DNA of 64,000 nucleotides from Micrasema longulum (lineage: Eukaryota; Arthropoda; Insecta; Trichoptera; Brachycentridae): NCBI GenBank assembly GCA_022494885.1, contig JAGVSM010003498.1, positions 248,001 to 312,000 of the forward strand. The letters run 5' to 3'. The position numbers were made by a program, and so were the translations under genes. Position 1 is the first letter of the stretch; the number at the start of each line of letters is the position of its first letter. The notes below the pieces were generated by a model. It was not told the DNA's origin and searched no databases. It worked only from the letters and a program-made list of their open reading frames with translations. Below are positions 49,260 to 61,020 of this stretch, one piece after another.

Positions 49260-51280
49260 CAATAGATCAATATATTAAGTAATTATCATCTTTCGTTTCA
49301 TTATATTGATGTTTTTTATAAATATTTCTTTATGTTAAGATTAAGATAAAATAGAAATAAAAAATAAATATCCATAGTAAATGATTAAGATTAAATTATA
49401 AATAAAATTATCAATGAAACTTCTTGGTTTGGTTTAACTTTTTTTAAAATTTTGATCAACGAGCGAAAACAAAAATATAATATTTAGGTATGTCTCTTAA
49501 AAATACGTAAACTTCACTATCATAAAATCAAGGTATCGAGCTAAGTTAATGTGCCTAAAAAATGTATTTGCCACTCTGTTACTTCTTCTATATTCATGTT
49601 CATTCTTTACCTTTTAAATAATTATAAAAATTATAAAAACTACTAGGACTTAATTCTAATTTCGGTCCTAAACTTTCCTAAAAATGAACAGTTTTTGCAC
49701 ACCACTTGTTATAATATTTATGTTTTCTGTCCCTTAATAGAATTCTTATGTGATTTTTTTAAATTGCCGAAACCTTGTAATAAATATTACGAAAGTTCAA
49801 AATGTTGTTAACAATTTACTAGTCCCGAAGATGCCTTATAAGGTGGAAGCGCTCGTTGGTCAAAATAAAATAAAATCATTATCTTTTGATTCGTTTTAAG
49901 ATCTCTCCAATAATGCTAGTCGATCTATAAACAAAACAAAGACAAATAAGGATAATTAAATTAAATAAATTAAGTTATTTACAGGACCCGATGAAGTTTA
50001 AAGTCTTCAATGTATTCGTACGTACTCTGTAAGAACATACTCGTGGGTATTCAAATAAAAAAAATATGTCAAGCTAATATTTTTCATCCAATTTTTTTAT
50101 ATATAGGTAAGTAGATAGATATATGTTATTTTTAAGTTCATCACAAAAAACTATATAAATGAACTGAATATTAATATTTTGTACCTAAATGTCCAGAAAT
50201 CAATTAAAATAACAATGTGTAGATGTTCTAAGAAATAGGAAAGTGAGTAGAGGCGACTGCAAGTGATAATTTTTCAAAGATTTGTGGAAAGTTAAACATT
50301 TTATTGGATTTACTTTTAATTATTCGTTATTAGTATCGATTAATTTATATTTTAGATAGCTTACGCCTATCATTATCATACTCCATCTACCATATACCAT
50401 AAACGCTGCATCGGTAAACTAAATTAACCGTTTTTTCATAATTTAAAAATATATAATTGTATGGTGATTATATTTCAATTCAGATGCCCAGGTCGAGAAT
50501 TTTAAACGACTGCAATGCAGAAACATATTTAAATAAAGATTTGGGTTAATTATGCGACATATCAAACCCACTAACGAACGCGTGTAATTTAAAGTTTCAC
50601 GTGGTTTTAAAATCAATGAAGTGGTAGTTCTGTAACTGTTCAGCAAATTATTGGCTAAAGTCGTCTCATTTAAACTATGTAATTTTAGTACCTATTATTT
50701 TTTTCCTTTTATTGTATGCGGTGAACCTAAAAACGAAATCGTCGGTTGGTACATAGATTTGAAAAATTATATTTTTAAAGTCTCTAGATTCAGTAACAGA
50801 AAGTCAAAGTTACGCCTTTTTTACTGATGTAAGAAATAAATAAAGGAACAAAAAACGCAATCAAATAGACGATATATAACTACTTGTACATAGTTCATTT
50901 GCATTTGTAAGCATATCGTTACGCTAGTATCATCTACCACTCGGAAGGAACAACTCGTGTAGATATACGTAATTGGGTATTAGGAGCTTTATTTAGATTA
51001 AAAAAGCTTTGTTCGGTACCAAAGCTCCCCGCTTCGTGGCGTTATGTTGATAGTTTTATTTTGACGCGTTTTTTGTGTGCGAGAAAAAAATGAGTCGGAA
51101 ATGTTTGTAAACGAGCATCATAAAGTGTCATGTGACAACCGTTTCAGCTTTAATGACTGTCACTTGTGATGAGATATTGTCACTCGGCTACCATGTTGTG
51201 TCGCGTAAGAAAACTCCAAATTAGAATTAAGAAAAATAAATTTCGGCTTAAATGGGCCAAACCAAAAATGAGCCACAGCC
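49260..51280. other. AT-rich intronic stretch, mostly featureless
   Basis: A segment near 49825-49880 (gatgccttataagg... gcgctcgttggtcaaaataaa) resembles 54415-54470 and is probably one end of a dispersed element. Nothing else is recognised. Confidence 0.45.
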
Positions 51281-51289
51281 TCCATGAAA

Positions 51290-51540
51290 ACATTTTGAAT
51301 AAATTCATTATGGCAAGAAGTTAGACGGACTTGCGATACCCATAGTATGACGGAGCGGAACAAGAGAGAGCACATCAGTAGAATGGGCAGAATCCCCTTC
51401 ACCGTGGCCCACAAAATCTCGGCTGGTCGCCGTTTGAACGGAAGACCACCGAAGAGATGGATGGACAGCTGGAACTCGCCGTCTCAGGAGTCACCTTCTA
51501 GCCGATAACAGATCTATCGACCTAAACTAAGAAGAAGAAG
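51290..51540 (+). mobile_element. RTE-like LINE C-terminal fragment
   Basis: A plus-strand frame ending at the stop 51506-51508 reads LWQEVRRTCDTHSMTERNKR, then EHISRMGRIPF and GRPPKRWMDSW. The pattern 'EvRrrt.ntd......W.GHi.Rm....' followed by 'GRPpkRWmD' is common to the ends of RTE-type LINEs. It closes with an AAG-rich tail at 51530-51541, again like RTE tails. Confidence 0.72.
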
Positions 51541-52236
51541 ACATTCTCGCAAATAAAACAGAAGAGTGAACTCGTTTAAATGATTCTCGTATTTATAATC
51601 TTAAACGAGCGAAAATATTTTTTTTTCATATATATTTAATTAAAATGAGGTCTACCTGTTTCAGAAATAAAATATGAATACCTGATGAGTAATTTAAATC
51701 TACCGTTACTATCGAGCAGAAGAATCAATAAAAACCGTCTTATTCAGTTACAAATGATTATTTAATAAATTGCTCTAAACTGAGTGTCTAACATTGACAT
51801 ATCAAACCTAATTTAATTATCATTATAATGTAGGATTAACTATGAATAAAATTCACAAGTTGAAATGCAACAGCTTGAAAATCAATAAAGTGATGATATA
51901 AGTTTATTTAATACCTCGCCGCTCATGATCAAGTCCTGTGTCCTGGAAAATAATGAAATGCTAATTTAAGTTTTTTACTTTCAGTTTTGTAAAGTGATTT
52001 GTATTTGTATGTTTACTTTTGGTGTAAACCACGATGTATTGTGAAAGCCTTATGGGCGTTAATAAATAAGTAAAATTTTTTCGTCATGAAATAAATTCAT
52101 GTTTGTATTTAAATTATATGTGAAACAATCTGTATTTTTAATGTATCAATGATGCGTATTATTAAATGAATAATTTAGAAAAATCATCATTGATACCGTT
52201 TTCCTTTACAAAATATGCAAAAACAATTTAGATTGA

Positions 52237-52800
52237 CTTCAACTGCTTGATAAAATTAAAATTTGTATTTCTCAACGTACAACTCGGCTGCAACAATTAT
52301 TTCATGTTGGTATTTCAACCACGAATAATAATAAGAATGCATCTTTGCCCAGAATTTTAAATAATTGCAAAACGTTTTTTTCTAAAATAGATATATATTT
52401 CCTCACTTTATACAAATTTAAAGAAAATGCTAGAACCCTAATTCAAAAAAATATTATAATTGAATCTAACTGTACCTACCTAAAATTGTAATTATTTTCT
52501 CTTGTTTGAAAGAAGAAAGAAGGGAGGAATGATAGCTCCGTATGGATCTGCCGGCGAAAGGATTTTTAAGTCCGAGTAAACAAAAAAAAAATCTTTTATT
52601 TTTTTTATTAATTCATTATTACTGCAATATTTTATTTATTTTTACGTGCGGAATGTTGCGGAGTGGCTATTTCAATATACGCTTTTTTTCTTCTTTTTTT
52701 GACATTGTATTTAGTAATGTATAGAAAACTATAATTGGCTTATAATTTTGGTTTATTTAAAAAAAAAATTGCTGTAATGGCTGTTTTTTTCTTTAAATAA
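52237..52800 (+). mobile_element. LINE reverse-transcriptase C-terminus plus 3' UTR
   Basis: 52237-52491 is open and reads ICISQRTTRLQQLFHVGIS, then NASLPRILNNCKTFFSKIDI, LYKFKENARTLIQKN and a stop. The pattern 'TR...LF......slPRilN.......' fits LINE C-termini. The following 300 bp form a 3' UTR shared, in reverse orientation, with 14100-14440. The copy is 5'-truncated. Confidence 0.7.
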
Positions 52801-52899
52801 GTAAATGGATAAAATAAAATAAAAAATATTTCTTTGGTAAAATGCAAGACTTTTTAAATACCTTTTAATAACCCCGCAAGGCCAACGGCGGCGGCGCCG

Positions 52900-53400
52900 G
52901 CGTTGCAGCAAGGCGATTCAGACTAGAGAACGACTAGAGGAGATGTTTGAGAGCAATGAGTAATTCTGTGGAAGAAGCAATAAAACACGCATAAATCAAG
53001 GAAGGGAACGGACACCGCAACTCGAGGAAACATATTTATAGGATTGTCTTGTTTCGAATAAAAGCAGAGGATCGAGCGTGTAAGACGGAATGAAACATTC
53101 GAAAACATGTTAACTAGTAAAGTCGACAAAAAACAGTACTTATTTACGAGGCATTTTTACGTCAGCGTTCATTTGGTAAGACATTAATTCTCCCGCTGAA
53201 ATTACTTTCTGCGTTAAAATGACGGGCGGGAAAAATTCGGCCATAAATATCAAAGCCACCGGAGTGGCGGATTATTTCGGGAGCCGCGGAAGAGAGAGAG
53301 AGTAATAGTTTTTAAATGAGACGGGAGTCTATCGTTAAGGGTCTAACGAGGACTAGTGAACCGATGTGTTAATGATGGACTGAAACGTATAAGGTTGACT
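52900..53400. promoter_or_regulatory. Candidate intronic regulatory island (speculative)
   Basis: A 500-bp repeat-free stretch of balanced composition with a third GGCGGGAAA (53225-53233), followed by cggccataaatatc and a short GA run. It resembles the 7.1-7.5 kb island in style. Confidence 0.22.
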
Positions 53401-54900
53401 GTATGAAATCTACATTTCACACGCTCAACTTCGAATGGGTGATTTACGGTTCCATTCCTCGCTTTATTAATGGTCTTCGTAGAATAAGTTCCAAATATTA
53501 GTTGACAGGGTGACATCGATATCGTTAATGATACGAGCGATCAAAAACATTTCTAATGTTGTCGAAGGATATGGATACAAATATTCATAAATAGATAAAT
53601 GTATACTACGACATTTTCTATTTTAAAAAAGAGGTGTTGAAGATAGTTTAGACGAATTTACTTTTCACTATTATAACGATAAAGAATACTGGGTGGCGCC
53701 ATGTTTTTTTCCATCATCACAGCCCTTAAGCATATCGAATCAATGGTGAAAAGGAAAAGTTCCTAAGCAACATGTTGCCGCTTTACAAAAGAGTCAATTC
53801 AAGTTTTTTTGTTTTTTAAAAAAATAATAAATAAATCTTATATTCCGTTTTGTCAGGATTCCTAAATAATCTAAATAAGAATAAAATATTTTTGTTAATT
53901 AAAAAAAAACTTTTGTAAAGTTGGCTTCATGTCGCTAGGAATTTTTGCCTTTCCACCGTTGATATGAACGTTTAAACAGCAAAATTAAACAACAGAATTT
54001 GGTTGGATTTTTATTATGACTGATTAAAAACTGGTTTATCATTATATTTTGTTTTCTTGTGTTACTATCTTGACTTATTATTATAGTTTCTTATATTGGT
54101 AGCGCTGAGTACGCGCCTAGGTTCAGAGTACACAAAGGTTATAAATATTAGGACCGACCAGTGCTGGCCTCTCTCTTCTCCGATCACTCGTTCTTATTCT
54201 GGATTTTAATATTGGCTTCGGCGAAGTTAGCCGCCATTTGTATTATATTTTTAAAGTTATTATTTAAATTAAGAAAAGTTACACCATACAATAAACAGTA
54301 AAATTTTCCAAACGGAAATAGAGCGTTTTTATTTTAGCAACAAATCATGCAGTCCAAACTTCAACAGAATTTCATTTAAATTATTTATTGACAATTCTCG
54401 ATGGAATCAGTCTGAAAATGCCCATTAGAGGGTGATAGCGCTAATTGGTCAAAATAAATAAGTGGAAGTGTACCAAGTATTTTTTTTAATGAATAACTTA
54501 TATGTAAATATATGTTTTTACATCATTCAACACAATTTTTAGAAAGTTACGTTAAAAATAATGCAAAACGAACAATTTAAATATATTATTAATATTGGAA
54601 GCATTAACTTTGTGGTCAAACCTTTCAATAAATGTAAATAAATATTTTTATATGACCACTTACTGACTTTTCTATTTCTTAGGGTTTCGAGACGTACCTG
54701 CCTCTTTGTCAGGACGTTGGTTTTATATTGTTGAGCAGCTACTATGGTGAAGGTATAATGTAAATGATAATTAGGTAATAAATTTTAGAAAAATATTTCA
54801 CCTCGACCTTTAAGATTATTTTTCTTACATGGAAAGCAATGTGATCAGCATTACGGTTAAGGTACCACTTCAGAAACATTGAAACACTGCGGTGTAGAAC
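53400..54900. other. AT-rich intronic stretch with a family G fragment
   Basis: Repeat-end similarity at 54415-54470 (to 49.83 kb) and a family G arm at 54680-54745. No gene. Confidence 0.45.
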
Positions 54901-54904
54901 CACC

Positions 54905-55100
54905 TAAAAATAATTCTTTTACTTCCATCCTCCCAGGAATCGAACACAGGACCTAAAGATGGTCGGTAATTGCGTCAACCATTACGCAACCTTTTTCTCC
55001 TCTTTCAGGATTTTTGTGTAAGAGTGGTATCGAGTCGAAAAAACTAGTTTTCTGGTTTTAATTTACAAAAAGAACTGTATTTTTCATCCGTCTGGATTGG
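54905..55100 (-). mobile_element. SINE-like repeat (family B), minus strand fragment
   Basis: cccaggaatcgaacacagg is a reversed B box. It is followed by ttcaggatttttgtgtaaga, which matches family B in reverse. It sits just 3' of the hAT fragment in that fragment's reading direction. Confidence 0.5.
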
Positions 55101-55231
55101 TTTTAGTATCGGGGGGGAGGGGGGTTCAAGAAAATAAAACTACTGAAAGTGCATGAAATAACCTTTATATTATATGAAAAATATGAAACATGTTAAAAAA
55201 AAAACAGCAGGTTCATTTGATTACATATGCA

Positions 55232-56005
55232 CTATATAATTAATCTGCTGTTTTTCGTTTTAAATATATCCACTACTTCATTCGTATAAATTTCTATCAC
55301 ATAGTGAATATTCATGAGAGCCAATCCGTTCAGTCTGTTTTCGCTCGTTGTGTTCCGCAAGTAGTTTTGAAGTCTCCATACGCTTGAAAAAGTCCTTTTT
55401 GGTGTAGCAGTGGAAACAAGTATGGTAGCCAATATTTGTAACAACGTGTAAATATTTGGATATAATTTTTGTTCGCACTTATCTAAGCATTTCAAAGCAG
55501 ATTTTGGAATAGAGGAAGTGATAGTCATAGCTACAGAAGTACTTCTTTCGGGTAGCATTGTCGAATACGTAAAAAATCTGTCTTCAATTTCAGAACCGGC
55601 CGCAAAATTTGAATGTAACGCACCAGATAATGCCAATACTACTTTACGGTGTTTCTCAAACTTCTTGATCAATTGTTGAATTGTGTGCTCTAGAAATGGG
55701 ATGAATAAATGTATTTTGTAATACATGCTTATATCCGACGCAGGAGTGTAAGAGCGATTCAGTTGTCTTTCGACGACACGTGGCAATAGCAGTATACCAC
55801 CATTTTCTTCGAGCATCACCTTCGCTTCTTCATACAGATGAAGGTACTCTTCGTCAACTTTATTTCTCAAAAGTTGCAAAGCATTAATAACATCATCCAG
55901 GTGGCTGAATGCTGTTATGAGGTCGGTGTTAACTGCTTGCAGTTGTTTTGAGAGCGACAATGTATAGGTTTCTGTATCCAGACTCAGGATATAGAAACCA
56001 ACCAA
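55232..56005 (-). pseudogene. hAT-superfamily transposase, C-terminal fragment
   Basis: A 257-codon open frame, the longest in the window. The C-terminal part contains LYPNIYTLLQILATILVSTA, then a FSSVWRLQNYLRNTTSENRL-type stretch and GLALMNIH. This is the signature of the hAT dimerisation domain found in transposases annotated as '52 kDa repressor of the inhibitor of the protein kinase-like' or ZMYM1-like. The upstream part (SLSKQLQ...DLITAFSHLDDVINALQLLRNK) fits the alpha-helical insertion region of the same families. Autonomous hAT transposases are 600 or more residues, so the zinc finger and the first catalytic part are missing. The frame has no true ATG start, and sequence upstream (above 56005) looks non-coding, so this is a truncated remnant, though still free of stops for 774 bp. 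It lies antisense inside the large T-box intron. Confidence 0.85.
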
Positions 56006-56184
56006 AACACAACTACTAAAAATAAAATACTGTGGAATTCCAATACTTCTTGTTATTTATTTAGTTTGTATTTAACTTACTTTATTGCCATTTTAACATT
56101 TTGCAATAGCCTTTGTTTAAATATTTCATTTTCTCGGGTATTTAGAAATTTTATTTAGTATTGTTAAATTTGCTCGCAGTTTTG

Positions 56185-56425
56185 TCAGCCTCGTGCTGTA
56201 GTGGTCAGCCTGTTTATCTACCATGCAAGAGATCTCAAATTCGATTCAAGACATGTTTGACATGAATGATTTATTTTAAAAAAGGTGCTTTTACACTATA
56301 ATATTCCATAGTCCTTAATACTGATCATCATACTCTCATGTAACAAAAATGATCGAGGTGCGCTGCGATTAGTGTACCAATACAGTGCCCTATTCACCAT
56401 TAGGTGCGGAAAGGGAACGGTGATG
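56185..56425 (+). mobile_element. tRNA-derived SINE (family C)
   Basis: Starts with cctcgtgctgtagtggtcag (A-box-like), has caaattcgattcaaga (B-box-like), and ends in 'tgtaccaatacagtgcccta'. Minus-strand relatives lie at 4170-4640, 29875-30015, 60880-61020 and possibly 61385-61480. Confidence 0.6.
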
Positions 56426-56559
56426 CAATATTCAGAAACTTATTGTTTTGGGTACCCAGATACATAAATTATATATTGTAAATGGATGCTCCGACAGCAC
56501 GCTTTGTGCCTTTTGCCCAGTGGGGTATATAAATATAAATATACATTAAAAAATATCAA

Positions 56560-56945
56560 AATTTATTGCAACGGAGAGGGAAAAACATTTATGAGAAGCT
56601 AATATGGAAGTTTAGACATTTACAGGGCTTGCAACCTGTCGTTGGCTGGTTTAAGTGCCCACTTTACAAACTGTGTAACATTTACCGCTTTGCCTATGTT
56701 TGAACATCCACATTTCCTCACCTCTTTTATCTGTTCACTTTTGTGAAGTAAAAGAACCGAAACCTTAATTGATGTGGCTGAGATTCATCTGGCGGAATTA
56801 TTTCACCTAAAGTGGCCAATGACAGGTCGTAAGCCTCCGTAAATGACTAGACCTCCATATTCCATTTTCAAAACTGGTTTTTATTTCTGTTGCATTAAAT
56901 TTATTTGTAATAATACAGCCTGTCTACAAACATTTAGATATACCA
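56560..56945. mobile_element. Foldback MITE (family F), nearly complete
   Basis: The left arm (from 56560, with 'tggaagtttagacatttaca' near 56605) and the right arm (ending near 56905) are imperfect reverse complements over roughly 100 bp. The centre carries aacatttaccgctttgcc and a gtgaagtaaaag motif. Related copies lie at 45205-45490, 33425-33720 and 2310-2540. Confidence 0.7.
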
Positions 56946-57049
56946 AACATATTGTATAAAAATATAATTAAACAGCATAATATTAAATTCGATTTTGCTT
57001 TCATTTTAACCCACTATACAAACTGTGTGTGGCTTACATAGCAATTTAT

Positions 57050-57370
57050 TAACCGCTTGACGTCGGGACTTCAAAATACAGTCAGAACAAATGTCTAAAT
57101 ACATTCTTCTGTGACTTTCTTTCAAACGGGGGAGTAGGGTCTATTCTAGCGCCGCGTTCGGATTTTAACACCCAGGCATCGGACTCTCGAGTGTTACAAA
57201 AGCCCGGAGGAAATTTTAACGGGAGGGAAGAATAGGCTTTTGACACCTATCGGTGCAGAAGCGATTCCGTTTATTTTAGGGGCCAGAGTCGCGCCCCGGG
57301 CGACCCGAATGACGGATGCGGCCCTGGATTTATTACATTTTGTTGGGGAATTTGTGTCCTAATTTATGAC
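57050..57370. promoter_or_regulatory. Candidate intronic regulatory island with T-site-like palindrome (speculative)
   Basis: GC-moderate, repeat-poor 320 bp. ttttgacacctatcggtgca near 57237-57256 contains ACACCT and cGGTG in the inverted arrangement of a T-box palindrome, but with two extra bases at the centre. It could be an autoregulatory site; equally it could be chance. Confidence 0.25.
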
Positions 57371-57589
57371 TACTGGTAGCAAGGAATGAGGGTTAGCTTT
57401 TTGGTGTACTAGGGTTTACTATATAGGTACATCTATTTAAAATAACAAGCCCAATTATACTAAATATCCTTATTTAATTTCATTTGAAACTCATCCTTTA
57501 ATATGTCGAACAGTTTTATATTTAAAAAAAATACCATTGTGTTTAAAGCGGTAGATATAATTATATAACTTTACACTTCTTTTTGCGGT

Positions 57590-57790
57590 GCCTAATCAGG
57601 TCCTGCGCTACTCCGAGGCCAGGACAAATGCTTGTTGCATGTACTCGCCATAGTAATTCCCGGGAAAAGATGACCAGAGTGGTTTCCCGTTGCCTTCTCC
57701 AGTAGATTTTTCCGTCGGGGTTACCTTCCCTCAGCTGGTTGGTTCTGCTTTGGAGGCGCCAGAAACTCGCCTTTCATCCTCTCGTTATCT
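57590..57790. repeat. GC-moderate dispersed-repeat fragment, LINE-like
   Basis: The stretch containing 'ggtttcccgttgccttctcc' stands out from the AT-rich surroundings and resembles a dispersed insect LINE segment I recall from other genomes. No frame is intact. Confidence 0.35.
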
Positions 57791-57799
57791 GCTGCGATC

Positions 57800-60500
57800 C
57801 CACCGTTATAATTGAGATCGTATTTTCCTTTAACTTTACGCCTTAAAATATAATTCTGTGGTTTGAATTTAAAAGTCCTAATGTCTCAAATCGCAATTTT
57901 ACTGGAGAGTAATTTTTGCGTTTAAATAAACGGTGGGATTTAAATATATACTTTGTTCAATTGACTTCGAACCTCTACAAAATGTTCACAAGAAAAAAAA
58001 ATAAATCCGACATGGGCCCTTTAAGATAAAAGCCACATAAATATTGAATTACTACTACTGCTACTAATGCAAAATTATTTTGCAAAGAATTAATAAAATA
58101 AGCAAGTTATTCTTAATTTCTAAGGAATTAACTTTGTCATGAAATTTTTCAATAAATGTAAGTAAATACTTGAATATAATCTATATTCTTTATCTACCGA
58201 GTTTGAGACGTACCCGTCTTTTTATCGGAACACTAAATACACGAAAGTATTTAGTGTCCTGATGATGAGATAGGCACGTCTCGTAACTGAAAAACCAAGA
58301 AAAGTCTGTAAGTAGTTATAAAAAATATTTGCTAACATTTATTTACAGGTTATATTTTTTTTTGGAAAAACAATAAAAAAAGGAAAAGATATAAATGTTT
58401 TAATTACGAATATATTAGATATTACGTACAATAAATTAGTATAATTTTAATTCACGCAATCTGTTTAGTTGTGTTGTGGACACTTTAATAATTAAAATTT
58501 AGGTGGTGTATTTATAGATTATTTATATCATATTTTAGACACTTCGTATATCGGGCCTATTCCAAGAAAAATGACATTTTGTCACAGTGGTTTTTGAATA
58601 AACAAATAATTACTTTTAGTATTAGAAACATTTTTATCTTTGTGGTATGACATTTAACACTTATTTATTTATAAATTTGCATAAACCACTTTAACTTTAG
58701 AATTATGCGTCAAACGGTTTCAAAATAAACTCCCATAATAAATAATCAATTAAATTTAACTTCGAGTACGCTTTTTAAAATACTCACGTTATGATTTATA
58801 CTATCCTTTTTTTCCCCTTCTTTATTGATTTGTTTCTTTCATACAATATTTTAGAATACAAATAGCAACGCAAGTAATGCTAAGTTAGTTCAAGTCCTGA
58901 TGAAAAGGAAGTAACCTCGAAACTGGTCGACGTATAACACTAAAGTTCAAGTGGTTTATATGAATTCAAAAATAAATATGTGTAAACGAATTAATTTTTA
59001 AATATGGTTTTGAACTCACTAATAACAACACTATTTATTCTTTTTAATATATTTAACTTGTATTTATTTAATGATCTTGTTTTTTAAAAAAGAACAATTT
59101 CAAAATAAATAAAAACGTAGCATTAGATTACATGCTCATTAATTTGAAAGAAAGGTAATTCGTACGCTTAATTTTTAAGTTCGGGCATCTAATTTTGAAA
59201 CATTATCTGGATTTCTCGTTTTGGTGAATATTTTTTTTTGTTTGCTTTAAGATTTCTTTAAGGTTGATTTACGTGATCGTTAGTCCAAATAACAATGATA
59301 TGCCAGATATGCCTACATTTTTAAATACCATCCAAGTGAACCTGGTTGATTAGGGATGAAAAAACCGAATGCTACTAAATGATTTGTGAAAAGCAATATC
59401 TTCAAGCCTTATTGTAAGACTTGTAAAAGCGCTTAGAATTGAATACGCAACATTTGAACCTGGAGTGCACTCGACCTTAGACATAGCGCGCATGGCCGCT
59501 GTCAAAATTAAAATATGTTAATTAAGTGACATAAGAAAGAATGACTCGTGGCATCACCGTCTGACACAATGCTAAAGAGATACGTCCATCCCTCTTGCCC
59601 CCTATTGTCTGTGGGGTGTGATTCTCCCACTGTAATTGGCCACCCATGGGCGCCATGTTGCCTGTTTCTACCAGTCAACGGAAACAGAATTATGATTGGC
59701 CTCCATTCCCTATAATGAGAATAAAACCATTATTGTGCTGATAAATTATTATTCCTTTATTCCAATCTTACGGTATTTTCGATATGCAAGAATTTTATTG
59801 AATGAAACTAAGCTACTATTTTTTTTTATATTTTTTAGTTTATATTTATTATATACATTACAATTTACAAGTGCAAATGTAATTGCAGAAATAATGATAA
59901 ACATAATCTTACCAAATAAGTAAACATATAAAACTTTTCCTTAATATAAAAACCATTACTATTGCTGGCTAAGATACTTTGGCTTTTAGCTATCGATATT
60001 AATTTGACGAATGTTTTAACAGCAATAAATAAGCTAAGGATAACTTCCAGAGGTGCGGCTCTCGTGTACTTTGTATGTAAATACGCCAGAAAATACGACC
60101 GCGAGAGCGTTTGAAAAACTACCCCTAGGCTTGTTTTACAATAAGAAATCAACAGGGTTATCTTCAATTATCTTTTATATATCGAACCTTCTGTACAAAA
60201 ATGTGTATATCTGAGTAAAAATTAAAAACATCTTCATCGGTAATCTGTAATTATTAAAATCATACGAGTATACAGGTACACATTTTCGTACAGAAATTAC
60301 GATTTTATATTGGGACAATTGAAAGTAACTTTTAACTTCCAATTATTGTAACTAATTGAGGCCCTACCATCCGTTATTTAATAAATTTGTCATAATCAAA
60401 ATTAAAAATTATCGTTGAGATTTTTCGTTGCTAGAAATGTTCAAGTTTATGTTTTATTTTACTTCCAAACAACATTTTTACTTGAAATCCTCTTTCATTT
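57800..60500. other. AT-rich end of the giant intron
   Basis: Holds the family G palindrome at 58130-58345 and a less AT-rich patch at 59460-59700. That patch contains gtggggtgtgattc (59611-59624), a T-box-half-site-like word. No coding signal before the acceptor at 60503. Confidence 0.45.
58130..58345. repeat. Palindromic foldback repeat (family G)
   Basis: aacactaaatac at about 58230 pairs with gtatttagtgt at 58246 around a central acgaaa. The arms extend outward through gagacgtacccgtct / gcacgtctcg. Related one-armed fragments lie at 31365-31700, 54680-54745 and about 58895-58950. Confidence 0.6.
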
Positions 60501-60503
60501 CAG

Positions 60504-60580
60504 ATTACCAAACTGAAGATCGATAGCAATCCATTCGCAAAAGGCTTTAGAGATTCTTCAAGACTTACGGAATTTGAAAG
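60504..60580 (+). CDS. mid/H15 (Tbx20): Tbx20-type T-box factor, internal exon C (T-box C-terminal helix)
   Basis: Twenty-five codons plus two bases of a split codon. The acceptor is catttcag and the donor is gtaatt, giving phase 0 entry and phase 2 exit. The peptide reads ITKLKIDSNPFAKGFRDSS then RLTEFE and a split R codon. LKIDSNPFAKGFRD is the invariant end of the T-box, the C-terminal recognition helix. RLTEFER closely resembles the RLTD/SDFDR junction of insect midline and H15. It continues directly from AYQNQL of exon B across a 23.1 kb intron. No convincing following exon is visible before position 64000, so the transactivation/repression C-terminus lies further downstream. Only about 32% of third positions are G or C. 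Confidence 0.95.
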
Positions 60581-60879
60581 GTAATTATATTATTGTTTTA
60601 CGTAGACATTAGTTTCAAAGCTTTATCTGTATCACTGTAAAATACAAAAGATTACTTTGAATGATTAAGCATTTCAATCATAACTTGTTAATTGATACAA
60701 TATAACTTTTCTGATCAAATTATTCTGTAATCCCGACTATTTTACAAAATAAGCCAGTAATTACGTATTTTGAAATAAAATAATTTGCATGATATAATTG
60801 AAAATCACCTTGATTCTGCGGGAGGTTTTGATGCGTATTTTTATGAAATATCCTTTAAACAATATCATAATTATTTATT

Positions 60880-61020
60880 CCCTATCCGCATCCAGTGGCG
60901 CAAAGGGCACTAAATCGACACTTCAACCGCAGCGTTTAAGCGATCATTTGAAATATACATGAAGACAAGATGATCAGTCTTACGCTTCTTCTTTGTCCAG
61001 GGATTATGAAATATTGCAAT
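60880..61020 (-). mobile_element. SINE (family C), minus strand fragment
   Basis: 'gcatccagtggcgcaaaggg' and gatgatcagtcttacgcttc match the 3' part of family C in reverse. It lies 300 bp after T-box exon C. Confidence 0.5.

Larger units (their letters stand above)
37384..60503 (+). other. Giant intron between T-box exons B and C (about 23.1 kb)
   Basis: Bounded by donor gtgagt and acceptor tttcag, phase 0. It hosts LINE tails (37.4, 39.1, 51.3 and 52.2 kb), a hAT transposase fragment (55.2 kb), MITEs and SINEs. It also has repeat-poor patches of higher GC at about 38.0-38.25, 43.2-43.65, 48.05-48.33, 49.0-49.25, 52.9-53.4 and 57.05-57.36 kb. Large introns in developmental transcription factors commonly house enhancers; that role is inferred here, not shown. 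Confidence 0.88.
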
